From assembly GCA_006226775.1 (NCBI GenBank), contig SBGD01000050.1, forward strand, positions 1-64,000: DNA of 64,000 nucleotides, in the 5' to 3' direction. Source of the stretch: Paracoccaceae bacterium. Its GTDB lineage: Bacteria; Pseudomonadota; Alphaproteobacteria; Rhodobacterales; Rhodobacteraceae. The notes beneath the pieces were generated by a model, which was not told the DNA's origin, did no database searches, and saw nothing but the letters and a program-made list of their open reading frames with translations. The position numbers and the translations under genes are program-made. Shown piece by piece: positions 1 through 8,808 of this stretch; position 1 is the first letter of the stretch, and every line of letters begins with the position of its first letter.

Positions 1-93
1 TTCCACCTGGCCGGCAAGCTCGACATCAACACCTGGGGCGGGCGCCAGAAGGTGCAGCTTCGCCTCGACGACGCCGCCCGCGCAGGGGAATGA
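1..93 (+). CDS. recJ: RecJ single-stranded-DNA exonuclease, C-terminal end (partial)
   Basis: The first 30 codons form an open frame that enters from the left edge and stops with TGA at 91-93. The residues HLAGKLDINTWGGRQKVQL followed by RLDD resemble the C-terminal OB-fold end of RecJ, the 5'-3' single-stranded DNA exonuclease used in recombination and mismatch repair. In this family the last strand typically reads W-x-G-x(3)-x-Q-L-x-L-x-D. Only the tail is present, so no catalytic DHH motif can be inspected. Identification is by recalled family similarity over a short stretch and is moderately secure. Confidence 0.55.
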   Translation, partial: FHLAGKLDINTWGGRQKVQLRLDDAARAGE

Positions 94-325
94 GCCTGCG
101 CGCCCGCCGCACCGCCCCGCCCGGCCCCGCGCGAGAATCGAGACCCGCCGCCCCGCCCTCCCCGGTCCTGTCGTTGTTGGCTGGCGCAGGGTCGACCCCC
201 GCGCCCGCGGGTGCCGGAGCGCGCTTGGGCCGTGCCGGAAACCCTTGTGGATCAGGCGGTTGGCCTTGTGGCTGCGACAAAAGGCTGAAATCTGGCCGGT
301 CCGGCGTTTTTCTTCACTTTTGCCC

Positions 326-354
326 TTGCGCCCGACGCCCGCTTTTTCTAGAAC
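326..354 (+). promoter_or_regulatory. Possible sigma-70 promoter of tRNA-Glu
   Basis: A TTGCGC element at 326-331 and TAGAAC at 349-354 are separated by exactly 17 bases and end about 20 bases before the tRNA. A T-rich run lies just upstream of the -10 element. The hexamers are only moderate matches to consensus. The rest of 94-373 holds no gene or other signal that I can support. Confidence 0.3.
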
Positions 355-373
355 CCGCCTCACGTCAAGCGCT

Positions 374-448
374 GGCCCGTTCGTCTATCGGTTAGGACGC
401 CAGGTTTTCAACCTGGAAAGAGGGGTTCGATTCCCCTACGGGCTGCCA
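374..448 (+). tRNA. tRNA-Glu (anticodon TTC)
   Basis: A complete 75-base cloverleaf. The acceptor stem GGCCCGT (374-380) pairs with ACGGGCT, with one G-U pair at the end. The D arm contains GGTTAGGA. The anticodon stem CCAGG/CCTGG encloses the loop with anticodon TTC. The T arm GGGGTTCGATTCCCC is canonical. The CCA end (446-448) is encoded. It stands alone between recJ and torD. The following 449-687 shows no gene, and I see no clear terminator there. Confidence 0.97.
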
Positions 449-687
449 CCTTCCTTCGCAAATCACTGAGAACGAAGAACTTCAGGCCTCCCCGAAGCCG
501 ACGCCCGCTCCCCTCCGCATGGAATTCTGCCCTTTCGGGGCCGATGCCGTCGCGCGCAGTTGTTGCGCCGCAGGGGCACGCCTTTCAGGCCGCTTTGCCC
601 GGCTCAGCCCTCAAGACACGCCGACAGGCCCTGTCCGTTGATTTCGATGCGCGCCGAAGCACCCCGCCTCCCCCGCTCGAAACCCCA

Positions 688-1377
688 TCAGGACGCGTCA
701 ACCGCCACGCCGGGCTCGGCCAACTCGCGGATGAACTGCGCGTCGAGCTTCACCACGGCGATCAAAAGCCCGGCCAGCGCTGGGTAGATGTCGTAGCGCG
801 GGCGGGCCTGTTCGCTGGCGGCGTGGAACTTCGGCAGCCAGGTCAGCAGCGCCTCGTCGAGGAAGGCAAGCTGGTCGCGCGCGGCACCGGCGATGTCGGC
901 GGCCTGCGCCTGGTCCTGCGCCAGCCGCGCCATCACCGCGAGGTGGACGGCGAGGTGATCGGCGGGCTCGCGGAACTCCTCCTGAACCGCCAGCGAGGCG
1001 CGGGCGAGAAAGGCCTGCATCCGTGCCTCGGCCGGCCCGTAGAGCCGCGCCTCGCCGCCGTCATGCACCGAGGCATAGGGCAGCGCGCCGGCCTTGGCGT
1101 CGAGCAGGAACATCTGGGCGAAGTCCGCCGCCAGCTCCAGATGCGGCTGGTCCAGCCCGCGCAGCGCCGCGAAGCCCGCCTGCAGGCGCGCGACCTCGGT
1201 GCCGAGGCCGAGGGCGCTCAGGGCCGCGACGGGGCTCGCCTCGCCCGCAAGGTAGGCGGGGAGGCGCGCCTCGGGGATCTCCGCGGCGTAGAGCGTGGCG
1301 AACCAGTCATAGAGCCGGGCGCGCTGCTGGCTGACCTCGGCCCAGTCGCGGGCGCTCAGACCGGCGGGATCAGGCAT
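688..1377 (-). CDS. torD: TorD-family molybdoenzyme maturation chaperone
   Basis: A 229-residue cytoplasmic protein of the TorD/DmsD family. These chaperones bind the Tat signal of an apo-molybdoenzyme, help insert the bis-MGD cofactor and hold back export until folding is complete. The protein is all-helical in character. It carries family-like sequence around [19 protein letters not shown], matching the F-L-x-G-x-x-P-Y-x-S-V-Y pattern. Its start overlaps the end of torA by 8 bp, so it is translationally coupled and is the last gene of torECAD. The partner is almost certainly TorA. Length fits the family (about 200-230 residues). Confidence 0.9.
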   Translation of the reverse strand: MPDPAGLSARDWAEVSQQRARLYDWFATLYAAEIPEARLPAYLAGEASPVAALSALGLGTEVARLQAGFAALRGLDQPHLELAADFAQMFLLDAKAGALPYASVHDGGEARLYGPAEARMQAFLARASLAVQEEFREPADHLAVHLAVMARLAQDQAQAADIAGAARDQLAFLDEALLTWLPKFHAASEQARPRYDIYPALAGLLIAVVKLDAQFIRELAEPGVAVDAS

Positions 1378-3892
1378 CGGTTTCGATCGGGTTGCCGTCC
1401 GGGTCGACCTCCTGCGGGCCGCCGAAGGAGGTGACGGGCGGCGCCTCGCCGAGGAACTTCTCCATCTCGACGATGCAGGTATTGGCGCTGGGGGCCTGGG
1501 CCAGGCTGGAGGTGCCGATATCCAGCGTCAGCGTATTGGGGTCACCATAGGTGTCGAGCGCGCCGATCTCGGGGCCGGTGGGGCCGTACCAGGCGCCCTC
1601 CTCGATGCGCACGATGCCCGGCGGGAAATTGTCCGAGACATGCGCCCCGGCGATCAGCTGGCCACGGTCGTTGAAGGCACGCACCAGGTCACCGTGTTCG
1701 ATGCCGCGCGCGGCGGCGTCCTCGGGGCTCATGTAGATCGGCTCGCGCCCCTGGATGGCATAGGTCGCGCGCAGGGGCTCGGATTCGCAGAGCTGCGAAT
1801 GCAGGCGCTTGTTCGGATGCACCGATTGCAGCCAGAGCGGGAAACGGTCCGATCCGGGGCCGCCGTGCGAGCGTTCGGCCTTTTCCATCCAGATCGGGTG
1901 GCCCTTGCAGTCGTCGTAACCGAAGCTCTCGATCTTGCGGCTGAAGATCTCGATGAAGCCCGAGGGCGTGCCCAGCGCATTGACCTCCGGGTCGTCGCGG
2001 AAACTGGCATGGCGCACCCAGGGCTTGCCCTCGGGAAAGAGGTGAAAGCCCTTCTGCCAGAACTCGTCAAAGGGCGGCATCGGCATCTCGTTGCGCACGT
2101 TGGTGACGGCGCATTCGTTGTAAAGAAACTCGATCCACTGCATCTCGTTCATGCCGCGGGTATATTCCGCCTCGCGGTTGAATCGGCGGCAGAGCGCGGA
2201 GAAGATCTCGAAATCGGGTTTCGAGTTGTACATCGGGTCGATCAGCTTGTGCATCGCCAGGATGCCGCGGTTGCTGTAGGACCCGTAGGCGTCGATGTCA
2301 TTCCGCTCGAACGGGGTGCAGGCCGGCAGCACGATATCGGCAAAGCGGCAGGTCGCGGTCCAGTTGTAGTCGATCGCCACCACGGTTTCGAGCCGGCGAT
2401 AGGCCTTCTTCATGCGGTTCCGGTCCTGGTGGCGGTGCCACTGGTTGTGGCCGGTGAAGATGCCCATCCTGTAGGGCGGCAGCCTGACCTTGTGGCCGTT
2501 GAAGTCGATCTCCTTGCCCGGCTCGACCAGCGCGTCGATGGCGCGGGAAATCGGGATGACGTTGCTGTAACCCTGGAAATTGTCGTTGTCGTGCTTGGGA
2601 AACCGCCCCGGATCGAGGTTGAGCGGAAACGACCCCGGCATCGCCGCGCCCGAAGACGACACGCCCACGGAACTGTAGTGATGCGAATAGCTGATGCCGC
2701 CGCCGGGCAGGCCGATCTGGCCCAGGAGCGTCGCCAGGATCGCCCCCATCCAGTAGGGCTGTTCACCGTGCTGTTGCCGCTGCACCGCCCAGCCGAACAC
2801 CAGTTGCGTGCGGTTGGCGGCCATCAGCCGCGCCAACTCGCGGATCTGATCGGCGGGAACGCCGCAGATGGCTTCGGCCCATTCCGGGGTCTTTTCGACC
2901 ATGTCCTCGGTTTCGCCCTGCAGGTAGGGCAGGAAACGGTCGAAGCCCAGCGCATAGGTCTCGATGAACTCCTTGTCGTAGAGGTCTTCGCTGACCAGCA
3001 CATGCGCCATCGCCAGCATCAGCGCCACATCGGTCATCGGGTTGATGTACTGGTGTTCGGCCTCGAGGTAGTTCAGCGTCTTGCTGCGCACCGGATCGAC
3101 ACAGATCGCGCGGATCTCGCCGCTGGCGATCTTGTCTTTCAGTTGCGCGTAATAGGCATAGGCCTCGTGGGTCTCGGTGTTCCAGCCGACCTGCAGGTTC
3201 TTGATCGGGTCATTGGCCCAGAACACCACCAGCTTGCTTTCCTCCAGGATCACCTCCCAGGAGGTGCCCTGGGAATAGACCTCGGTGGAACCGAGGATAT
3301 AGGGCAGGATCACCTGGCCCGCGCCGGTCGAGTAGTCGCCGATGGTGCCGACGCTGCGCCCGTGCATCCCCACGGCGCGGACCATGTGGTTGCCGCAACT
3401 GTGCATCTGCCCGACCGAGCGCCAGCCCACGCCGGCGGTATGCAGCGCCCAGGGACCGTAATCCTTCTGCACCCGCTCAAGCTCTTCGTAAAAGAGGTCG
3501 ATCGCCTCGTCCCAGCCGACCCGCACGAAGCGGTTGTCGCCGCGCTGGCTGGTGTCGCTCTTGTGGCGGTTCTTGTACCAGTCGAGCCGCACCATCGGGT
3601 AGCGGATGCGCGAGGGGCCGTAGATCAGCCCGGGAATGCCCTCGATCATCTCGGTCGGGTGCTTGTCGAACTCGAAGGGCTTCACCTCGACCACGCGGTC
3701 GCCGACCACCTTGGCGCGGATCGCCCCGAAGTGCGAGCCCGAGACCTTCCAGGTGGTGATGTCGTCGGTCATCTCGACGGATGTGCTCTGCGCCTGGGCG
3801 CTGCGGGCGGTCAGAAGGCCGGGGCCGCCGACCAGCGCGGCACCCGATACCGCCGCCATCGCCTTCAGGAAGTCTCGCCGGGGAAGGGTCAT
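1370..3892 (-). CDS. torA: Periplasmic TMAO/DMSO reductase, molybdenum catalytic subunit
   Basis: An 840-residue molybdopterin oxidoreductase that reduces trimethylamine N-oxide and/or dimethyl sulfoxide as a respiratory electron acceptor. The N-terminus has a Tat signal (PRRDFLKA, residues 4-11) with an AQA cleavage site near 35, so export is as a folded enzyme. There is no N-terminal 4Fe-4S cysteine motif, as expected for the TorA/DorA group. The GDYSTGA motif provides the serine Mo ligand near residue 188. The C-terminal cofactor-binding domain is complete. The stretch [12 protein letters not shown] and the [15 protein letters not shown] region look more like E. coli TorA than Rhodobacter DorA, so TMAO is the likelier main substrate, but this is inference. 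It sits 12 bp after torC. Confidence 0.93.
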   Translation of the reverse strand: MTLPRRDFLKAMAAVSGAALVGGPGLLTARSAQAQSTSVEMTDDITTWKVSGSHFGAIRAKVVGDRVVEVKPFEFDKHPTEMIEGIPGLIYGPSRIRYPMVRLDWYKNRHKSDTSQRGDNRFVRVGWDEAIDLFYEELERVQKDYGPWALHTAGVGWRSVGQMHSCGNHMVRAVGMHGRSVGTIGDYSTGAGQVILPYILGSTEVYSQGTSWEVILEESKLVVFWANDPIKNLQVGWNTETHEAYAYYAQLKDKIASGEIRAICVDPVRSKTLNYLEAEHQYINPMTDVALMLAMAHVLVSEDLYDKEFIETYALGFDRFLPYLQGETEDMVEKTPEWAEAICGVPADQIRELARLMAANRTQLVFGWAVQRQQHGEQPYWMGAILATLLGQIGLPGGGISYSHHYSSVGVSSSGAAMPGSFPLNLDPGRFPKHDNDNFQGYSNVIPISRAIDALVEPGKEIDFNGHKVRLPPYRMGIFTGHNQWHRHQDRNRMKKAYRRLETVVAIDYNWTATCRFADIVLPACTPFERNDIDAYGSYSNRGILAMHKLIDPMYNSKPDFEIFSALCRRFNREAEYTRGMNEMQWIEFLYNECAVTNVRNEMPMPPFDEFWQKGFHLFPEGKPWVRHASFRDDPEVNALGTPSGFIEIFSRKIESFGYDDCKGHPIWMEKAERSHGGPGSDRFPLWLQSVHPNKRLHSQLCESEPLRATYAIQGREPIYMSPEDAAARGIEHGDLVRAFNDRGQLIAGAHVSDNFPPGIVRIEEGAWYGPTGPEIGALDTYGDPNTLTLDIGTSSLAQAPSANTCIVEMEKFLGEAPPVTSFGGPQEVDPDGNPIETDA

Positions 3893-3904
3893 AGGAGGGT
3901 CCTC

Positions 3905-5134
3905 TCAGGGTCGGGCCGATTGAATGACGCCCTTGGTGGGGTCGCCCCCATGGGCCGTCTCGATGAAATCGGACGAATGTTTCTGCAGGTATTTCAGCAC
4001 CATCTTGGCGGTGTCGTCGTCCATGCTGGTAAAGCCCACCATGCCGCCGAACTGTGCCGGCCAGGAGTTGGCGCCGAAATGCGCCTCTTCGGGCTGGCGG
4101 TGGCAGGTGCTGCACTGCTGGTTATAGCTGGCGCGGGCGATCTCCCAGATCTCCTCGGGGCTGTCGATCAGGCTGTCGGTCGGCATCCAGACCTCGGCCT
4201 TGACGTTCTGCCATTCCAGCCCGGTGGCGGGATCCTCGCGGGTGTCAAGCACGCTGACCAGGGTCTCGTCGCGCGACACCTCCTTGCTGAGGATGGCGCT
4301 GGTGATGTTGAGCCCGAAATTGGAGTACCAGACCCGGCCGAAGCCCTTGTTCTTGCGCCAGAGGTCAAGCTCCACCCGCTGGGCATCGGCATTGGATTCC
4401 AGCATCCGCACCTTGGCGGCCACCTCGAGCGAGCCGATCTCCTGGGTCAGGCCCGGGTCGGCGTAGATCTTGTGCGGCAGCACGGCGTAATAGGCGCCAT
4501 CGGCCTGGACGCGCGTGGACGAGGCCGCCGAAACCAGCGTGTCGAAGGCGGGGTTATGGCTGCCCTTGAGATCGGGCAGATGGTGGGCAATGCCCTTGTG
4601 GCACGAGATGCAGCTCTCGTCGCGTTCGGCGGCGGCGCGCATCGCCACCTGCGAGGTCGGGCGCATCAGGTTGATGTCCATGTCGCCATAGTCGTGGCAA
4701 TTGCGGCATTCGCGCGAATCGTTGGCCTCCATCCGCGCCCATTCGCGCCGCGCCAGCACGATGCGGTGTTCCTCGAACTTCTCGCGCGTGCCGATGGTGC
4801 CGACGATCTGGCCCCAGACCTCGCGGCTGGCCTGCATCTTGCGGGCGATCTTGTCGGTGAATTCATGCGGCACATGGCAGTCCTGGCATTCCGCCCTGAC
4901 CCCGGAGCGGTTGCTCCAATGCACCGTCTTTTGCAACTCGGGCAGCATGTTGTCGCGCATGGTGTGGCAACTGAGGCAGAATTCCTCCTTGTTGGTCTGC
5001 TCCATGGCGGTATTGAACCCCTGCCAGGACACCGCCCCGGCAATGAAGCCGCCGGTCACCAGGATACCCAGGCCGATGCTGACCGAGGGCTTGAGGAAGA
5101 GATCCCGGGTTGCTCTGAGGGTCTTTCTGATCAT
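3905..5134 (-). CDS. torC: Pentahaem c-type cytochrome TorC/DorC, quinol dehydrogenase of TorA
   Basis: A 409-residue membrane-anchored NapC/NirT-family cytochrome. One N-terminal transmembrane helix (about 18-37) is followed by four CxxCH motifs (residues 53, 83, 143 and 175). These form the tetrahaem NapC-like domain that oxidises quinol. A fifth motif, CSTCH, lies at 341-345 in the C-terminal monohaem domain that passes electrons to TorA. The fifth haem separates TorC/DorC from plain NapC. It lies between torE and torA in the same direction. Quinol oxidation by this protein is the link to the ubiquinone genes downstream. Confidence 0.94.
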   Translation of the reverse strand: MIRKTLRATRDLFLKPSVSIGLGILVTGGFIAGAVSWQGFNTAMEQTNKEEFCLSCHTMRDNMLPELQKTVHWSNRSGVRAECQDCHVPHEFTDKIARKMQASREVWGQIVGTIGTREKFEEHRIVLARREWARMEANDSRECRNCHDYGDMDINLMRPTSQVAMRAAAERDESCISCHKGIAHHLPDLKGSHNPAFDTLVSAASSTRVQADGAYYAVLPHKIYADPGLTQEIGSLEVAAKVRMLESNADAQRVELDLWRKNKGFGRVWYSNFGLNITSAILSKEVSRDETLVSVLDTREDPATGLEWQNVKAEVWMPTDSLIDSPEEIWEIARASYNQQCSTCHRQPEEAHFGANSWPAQFGGMVGFTSMDDDTAKMVLKYLQKHSSDFIETAHGGDPTKGVIQSARP

Positions 5135-5202
5135 CTTGTCCTACCCATGCGGCTCGGTGACTTGCTGCGCGCGGAACCCGCCCGCGCCCGGTTGCGGTGG
5201 TC

Positions 5203-5391
5203 TCAGGTCGGCGGTCCCCAGAACAGGATCTGCATGAACCAGATGAAAAACCCGTAGGCGGCAATCGCCCCGAACATCACCACCGGCAGGATGACGCAGG
5301 CCAGAAGCAGGAACGACCCGATGTCGCGCCAGACGGTCCGGGGCCTTGCGCCTGCGCGGCTTGCGGGGTGATCTGTCGTCGTTGCGCTCAT
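5203..5391 (-). CDS. torE: NapE/TorE-type small membrane protein
   Basis: A 62-residue protein with one or two hydrophobic segments (about residues 26-56) and the WRDIGSFLLLACVILP start of the helix. The ending FFIWFMQILFWGPP is typical of NapE/TorE. This small subunit accompanies nap and tor operons and its role is not well defined. Longer upstream starts are possible, but the ATG at 5391 gives the family-like length, and the extra residues of longer versions are not hydrophobic or conserved-looking. It is the first gene of torECAD, with the FNR box about 177 bp upstream. Confidence 0.8.
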   Translation of the reverse strand: MSATTTDHPASRAGARPRTVWRDIGSFLLLACVILPVVMFGAIAAYGFFIWFMQILFWGPPT

Positions 5392-5513
5392 CTGGAAACT
5401 CGCTTCTTTCGCTCGGGGCCGACCGCGGGGCGGCCGCGGGTTGCAAACCGGAAAACCACCTGTCCTCATTTCTTGTGACGCGCCCCCCGAAACCCACCGG
5501 CACCGGGAAAAAC

Positions 5514-6050
5514 ATGCGCGCGTCACACGTCATACCCTACCCGTCAAAAAACTGCCGAGGATTGATCGAGATCAACACATGCCGATCTCGCGTCACTTTC
5601 ACGCGCCCCGCACCTCGCCGCCCCCGGCTTGACGGGCGCGCGCATCCCGGCGACTGTCTGGCGGAACCGCGCCCGGACACCCCAACAGCGAGGCATCCCG
5701 CCATCCCCTCCGCCATCCGCTTTCCCCGCCCGAGAGACAGCGAGCCCTTTGCCTGGGGCCTCTCCGGCCCCGCGCCGGTCGAGATATGGGAGCGGTTCTC
5801 GCCCGCCTACGAGGCGCAGCTCGAGCGCCTGATCCTTGCCTTGGGCGAGCTCGGCTTTGCCCCCGCCATTGGCGGTGCCGGTTCGGAGGATGGCGAATAT
5901 GTCCGGGCGGAATATCCCGCCGACGCCCGCATCGTCTTTTTCCACCATCTCGAGGATCCCGCGGATGCGCGGTTTATCGCCTCGCTGGACGACAGCGCCC
6001 TGCGCGGCTGGATCACCGAAACCTGGCTGGAGCCGCCTGGGGACGCCTAA
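5514..6050 (+). CDS. Hypothetical protein, start uncertain
   Basis: The 3' part of this frame (about 5713-6050) looks coding. It has regular high-GC third positions and a plausible acidic globular sequence with ALGELGFAPAIGG and ADARIVFFHHLEDPADARF. It ends tail-to-tail with ubiX, overlapping by 4 bp. No family is recognised. The only ATG in frame (5514) would put the FNR box inside the gene and yields an unlikely Arg/Pro-rich N-terminus. No ATG, GTG or TTG occurs in frame after the box; a CTG lies at 5658. A non-standard start, a frameshift or a decayed 5' end are all possible. Confidence 0.35.
   Translation: MRASHVIPYPSKNCRGLIEINTCRSRVTFTRPAPRRPRLDGRAHPGDCLAEPRPDTPTARHPAIPSAIRFPRPRDSEPFAWGLSGPAPVEIWERFSPAYEAQLERLILALGELGFAPAIGGAGSEDGEYVRAEYPADARIVFFHHLEDPADARFIASLDDSALRGWITETWLEPPGDA
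5534..5575 (-). promoter_or_regulatory. FNR-type promoter of torECAD
   Basis: The perfect palindrome TTGATCGAGATCAA lies at 5562-5575, matching the FNR/FnrL consensus TTGAT-N4-ATCAA in all ten defined bases. Reading towards torE, a -10-like TAGGGT occupies 5534-5539. That would place the transcription start near 5527 and the box centre about 41.5 bp upstream, which is class II FNR geometry. The leader would be about 136 bases. The stretch 5392-5713 otherwise holds only this promoter and the doubtful 5' part of the next entry. The spacing match is inference; the box itself is directly seen. Confidence 0.8.
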
Positions 6051-6625
6051 CGCGACCTGGGCCCCTCCCATCGGCCCGCCCGCGGCGCCGAGATCGCCAG
6101 CAGGTCGATCGCCCGCGCGGCGATCTGGTCGATGACGGCGGCAAGGCTCTGCGGCCCGAGGTAGAAGGCCGGCACCGGCGGCAGCAGGATCGCGCCCATC
6201 TCGGTGGCGGCGGTCATGTTGCGCAGATGCGCCAGCGTCAGCGGCGCCTCGCGCGGCAGCAGCACCAGGCGGCGGCGCTCCTTCAACTGCACGCTGGCGG
6301 CGCGGGTCAGCAGGTTGTCGTCCAGCCCATGCGCGATGGCGGCCAGAGAGCGCATCGAACAGGGCGCCACGATCATGCCCGCCACCGGGACCGAGCCCGA
6401 GGCGATGCTGGCGCCGATATCGGCGATGTCATGCCAGCGCGTCGCCAGCGCCTGCAATTCGGCCTCGGCCCCGGCGCCGCATTCGGTCGCCAGCGTGCGC
6501 CGCGCCGCGGCGCTGGTCACCAGGTCGATCCCCGCGCCCATCCCTGCCAGCTGACGCGCCACCGACAGCCCCAGCGCCGCGCCCGAGGCCCCGGCAATGC
6601 CCAGCACCACACGCGGCGCGCTCAT
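6047..6625 (-). CDS. ubiX: Flavin prenyltransferase UbiX
   Basis: A 192-residue protein that joins dimethylallyl phosphate to FMN to make prenylated FMN, the cofactor of UbiD. The N-terminal GIAGASGAALG nucleotide-binding loop and the C-terminal pattern PREAPLTLAHLRNM with GAILLPPVPAFY are the classic UbiX signatures. Length matches the family. Its start overlaps the end of ubiD by 4 bp, so cofactor and enzyme are co-translated. Confidence 0.95.
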   Translation of the reverse strand: MSAPRVVLGIAGASGAALGLSVARQLAGMGAGIDLVTSAAARRTLATECGAGAEAELQALATRWHDIADIGASIASGSVPVAGMIVAPCSMRSLAAIAHGLDDNLLTRAASVQLKERRRLVLLPREAPLTLAHLRNMTAATEMGAILLPPVPAFYLGPQSLAAVIDQIAARAIDLLAISAPRAGRWEGPRSR

Positions 6626-8130
6626 CGCCCGCCCTCCGGCATCAGCCGGGCCAGCAGATCGCTGGCAAAGGCGGCATCCTCCGGCGCGGTGCGCATCACC
6701 TCGCCCCAGTCGCGACTGGTCTCGGTGCCGATCTTGACGGTGGCGTCGATCCCCATCTTTCCCGCCAGCCCGGCCTGCGGCGAGGCGAAATCGAGGTAGT
6801 CCATCGGTGTGTTCTCCAGCAGCATCACGTCGCGCGACGGGTCCATCCGCGTGGCCAGCGCCCAGGCGATATCGTTCCAGTCGGAAGGGTCGAGATCGGC
6901 ATCCACCACCACGATCATCTTGGTATAGCTGAACTGCGGCAGCATCCCCCAGAGCGCCATCATCACCCGCCGCGCCTGGCCGGGATAGCGCTTGTCGATG
7001 CTGACCACGGCAATCCGGTAGGAACAGGCGGCCGGCGGCAGCCAGAGGTCGCGGATCTCGGGGATCTGGGCCCGGATCGTCGGCAGCGCCAGCCGGTTGA
7101 AGACCTCGCCGATGATCGCCGGCTCGTCCGGCGGCCGCCCTGTATAGGTCGACAGGTAAAGCGGATCGCGGCGCCGGGTGATCGCGGTGACCTGCATCAC
7201 CGGAAAGGGCTCGGCCCGGTTGTAATAGCCGGTATGATCGCCGAACGGCCCTTCCGGCGCCAGTTCGCTGGGCGAGACCAGGCCCTCCAGCACGATCTCG
7301 GCCTTGGCCGGCACCATCAGGTCCACGGTCTTCGCGGCCACCAGCCGCGGGCGGCTGTTGTTCAGCGCCCCGGCAAAACTCATCTCCGAGACGGTCTCCG
7401 GCAAGGGCAGCGCGGCAGACAGCAAGAGCGCCGGATCGGCGCCCAGGACGATGGCCACAGGTGTGGGTTCACCATGACGCGCCCAGCCCTGGTGATGCGC
7501 GGCCCCGCCGCGATGCGGCAACCAGCGCAGGATCACCCGGTCGCGGCCGATCACCTGCGCGCGGTAGACCCCGGCATTGTAGCGGCTGACATCGGCGCGC
7601 GTAGAGCCGTGGGGGCGGGTCACCACCACCGGCCAGGTGATCAGCGGACCGGCGTCGCCCGGCCAATGGGTCTGCACCGGCAGCATCGCCAGATCGACCT
7701 CTGCGCCCTCGGAGACCTGTTCCTGCACCGGCGCAGAACCGCCGAGCTTTGGCCGCGTGGCCAGCGCCGCCTTCAGCATCGGCCAGCGCGACAACGCATC
7801 GCGCAGCCCCTCCGGCGGCGCAGGCGCACGCAGCGCCGCAAGGAACGCGCCCAGATCGTCCAGCCCCTCCGGCGCGACCCCCAGCCCCGCCGCCACCCGG
7901 CCCGGCGTGCCGAAGAGATTGGCGATCACCGGCACCTCCGCCTCGGCCCCACCATCAAGCACGGGCCGGTCAAAGCGCAGCACCGGCCCGCCGCGCTCGA
8001 GCACCGCGCGATGCACCGCGGTCATCCGGTGGCGCACCTCGACGCGCGCGGGGATGCGCTGCACCTGGTCGCGCGCGGCGCACCAGTCGAGAAAGACGCG
8101 CAGGCTGGGGAAAGGCGGAAGGGTGCGCAC
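6622..8130 (-). CDS. ubiD: 4-hydroxy-3-polyprenylbenzoate decarboxylase UbiD
   Basis: A 502-residue prenyl-FMN-dependent decarboxylase that removes the carboxyl group of the polyprenylated 4-hydroxybenzoate in ubiquinone synthesis. The motif ELAPEGPFGDHTGYY holds the conserved Glu and Asp, five residues apart, of the UbiD active site. The window also has the enzyme's cofactor maker, ubiX, directly downstream. It is transcribed divergently from ubiTUV, with a shared FNR-like box in between, which suggests this copy serves anaerobic ubiquinone synthesis. Whether a second ubiD exists elsewhere cannot be seen. Confidence 0.93.
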   Translation of the reverse strand: MRTLPPFPSLRVFLDWCAARDQVQRIPARVEVRHRMTAVHRAVLERGGPVLRFDRPVLDGGAEAEVPVIANLFGTPGRVAAGLGVAPEGLDDLGAFLAALRAPAPPEGLRDALSRWPMLKAALATRPKLGGSAPVQEQVSEGAEVDLAMLPVQTHWPGDAGPLITWPVVVTRPHGSTRADVSRYNAGVYRAQVIGRDRVILRWLPHRGGAAHHQGWARHGEPTPVAIVLGADPALLLSAALPLPETVSEMSFAGALNNSRPRLVAAKTVDLMVPAKAEIVLEGLVSPSELAPEGPFGDHTGYYNRAEPFPVMQVTAITRRRDPLYLSTYTGRPPDEPAIIGEVFNRLALPTIRAQIPEIRDLWLPPAACSYRIAVVSIDKRYPGQARRVMMALWGMLPQFSYTKMIVVVDADLDPSDWNDIAWALATRMDPSRDVMLLENTPMDYLDFASPQAGLAGKMGIDATVKIGTETSRDWGEVMRTAPEDAAFASDLLARLMPEGGR

Positions 8131-8186
8131 GGGATATCCTGTCAGGCAAGGTGCCTTGCAGGTATCAGCAATTATTCCGGCTGAAA

Positions 8187-8200
8187 TTGATGCGCGTCAA
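8187..8200. promoter_or_regulatory. FNR-type operator between ubiDX and ubiTUV
   Basis: TTGATGCGCGTCAA matches the FNR/FnrL consensus with one base off the ideal second half (GTCAA for ATCAA). It lies in the 135-bp divergent gap. Towards ubiT, TAAGAC at 8223-8228 sits at the same spacing from the box centre (34.5 bp) as the -10 element of the tor promoter. A weaker GATACC at 8161-8166 faces ubiD. One box could therefore control both operons. Confidence 0.7.
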
Positions 8201-8265
8201 TTTCTTTTGCCATTGCTGCGGTTAAGACCACGGGACGTGCCAGATCGCCGAAGAAGGAATGCCGC

Positions 8266-8808
8266 GTGTCACCCTCTCCCGGGCAAATCCCGCAATGTCC
8301 CGCCGCGCTGGCGGTGCCGCTTCGTGCCCTGCCGCTGGCGCCGCTCACGCTGGCGCTGACCGCGTTTTCGCGCGGCATCGCCCGGCGGCATCCGGGGCTG
8401 TTCCGCCGGTTGGGCGACTACGGCCACACCCGCTTCGTGCTCGACCCCACCGACCTGCCCTTCGTCATCGAGCTTGAGCCCAATGGCGGCGCCCCGCGCG
8501 TCCGGCTGACCCGGGGCAAGGGCCAGGGTGCGGCGCGCATTGCCGGGCCGCTGGCGGCGCTTCTGGGGCTGGTGCATGGCGCCTATGACGGCGACGCGCT
8601 GTTTTTCTCGCGCGATCTGGTGATCGAGGGCGATACCTCGGCGGCGCTGGCGCTGCGCAATGCCATCGACGACAGCGAGTTGGACCTCGCGCAGGAGATC
8701 GCGCGCCATTGCGGGCCGTTGCAAGCCCCGTTGCACCAGCTTGTCGCGCGGCTCGAGCGCCAGAGCGGCGTCAGCCTGACCCGCAGGGACGAGGCCCTGG
8801 CATGGTGA
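8266..8808 (+). CDS. ubiT: UbiT, SCP2-domain factor of O2-independent ubiquinone synthesis
   Basis: A 180-residue protein of the YhbT/UbiT family. It has an SCP2-type lipid-binding domain (about residues 45-145) that is thought to bind isoprenoid quinone intermediates and to hold the anaerobic Ubi proteins together. A GTG start at 8266 is chosen because GAAGGA (8253-8258) precedes it by 7 bases. It overlaps ubiU by a few bases and heads a tightly packed operon ubiT-ubiU-ubiV-nnrS-DUF2478. Confidence 0.88.
   Translation: MSPSPGQIPQCPAALAVPLRALPLAPLTLALTAFSRGIARRHPGLFRRLGDYGHTRFVLDPTDLPFVIELEPNGGAPRVRLTRGKGQGAARIAGPLAALLGLVHGAYDGDALFFSRDLVIEGDTSAALALRNAIDDSELDLAQEIARHCGPLQAPLHQLVARLERQSGVSLTRRDEALAW

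Noticed and set aside
1640-5257. A 1205-codon open frame on the plus strand opposite torA and torC
   Set aside because: It is the antisense shadow of GC-rich torA/torC; the sequence is Gly/His/Arg-rich without domains, while the minus strand encodes clear haem and molybdenum proteins.
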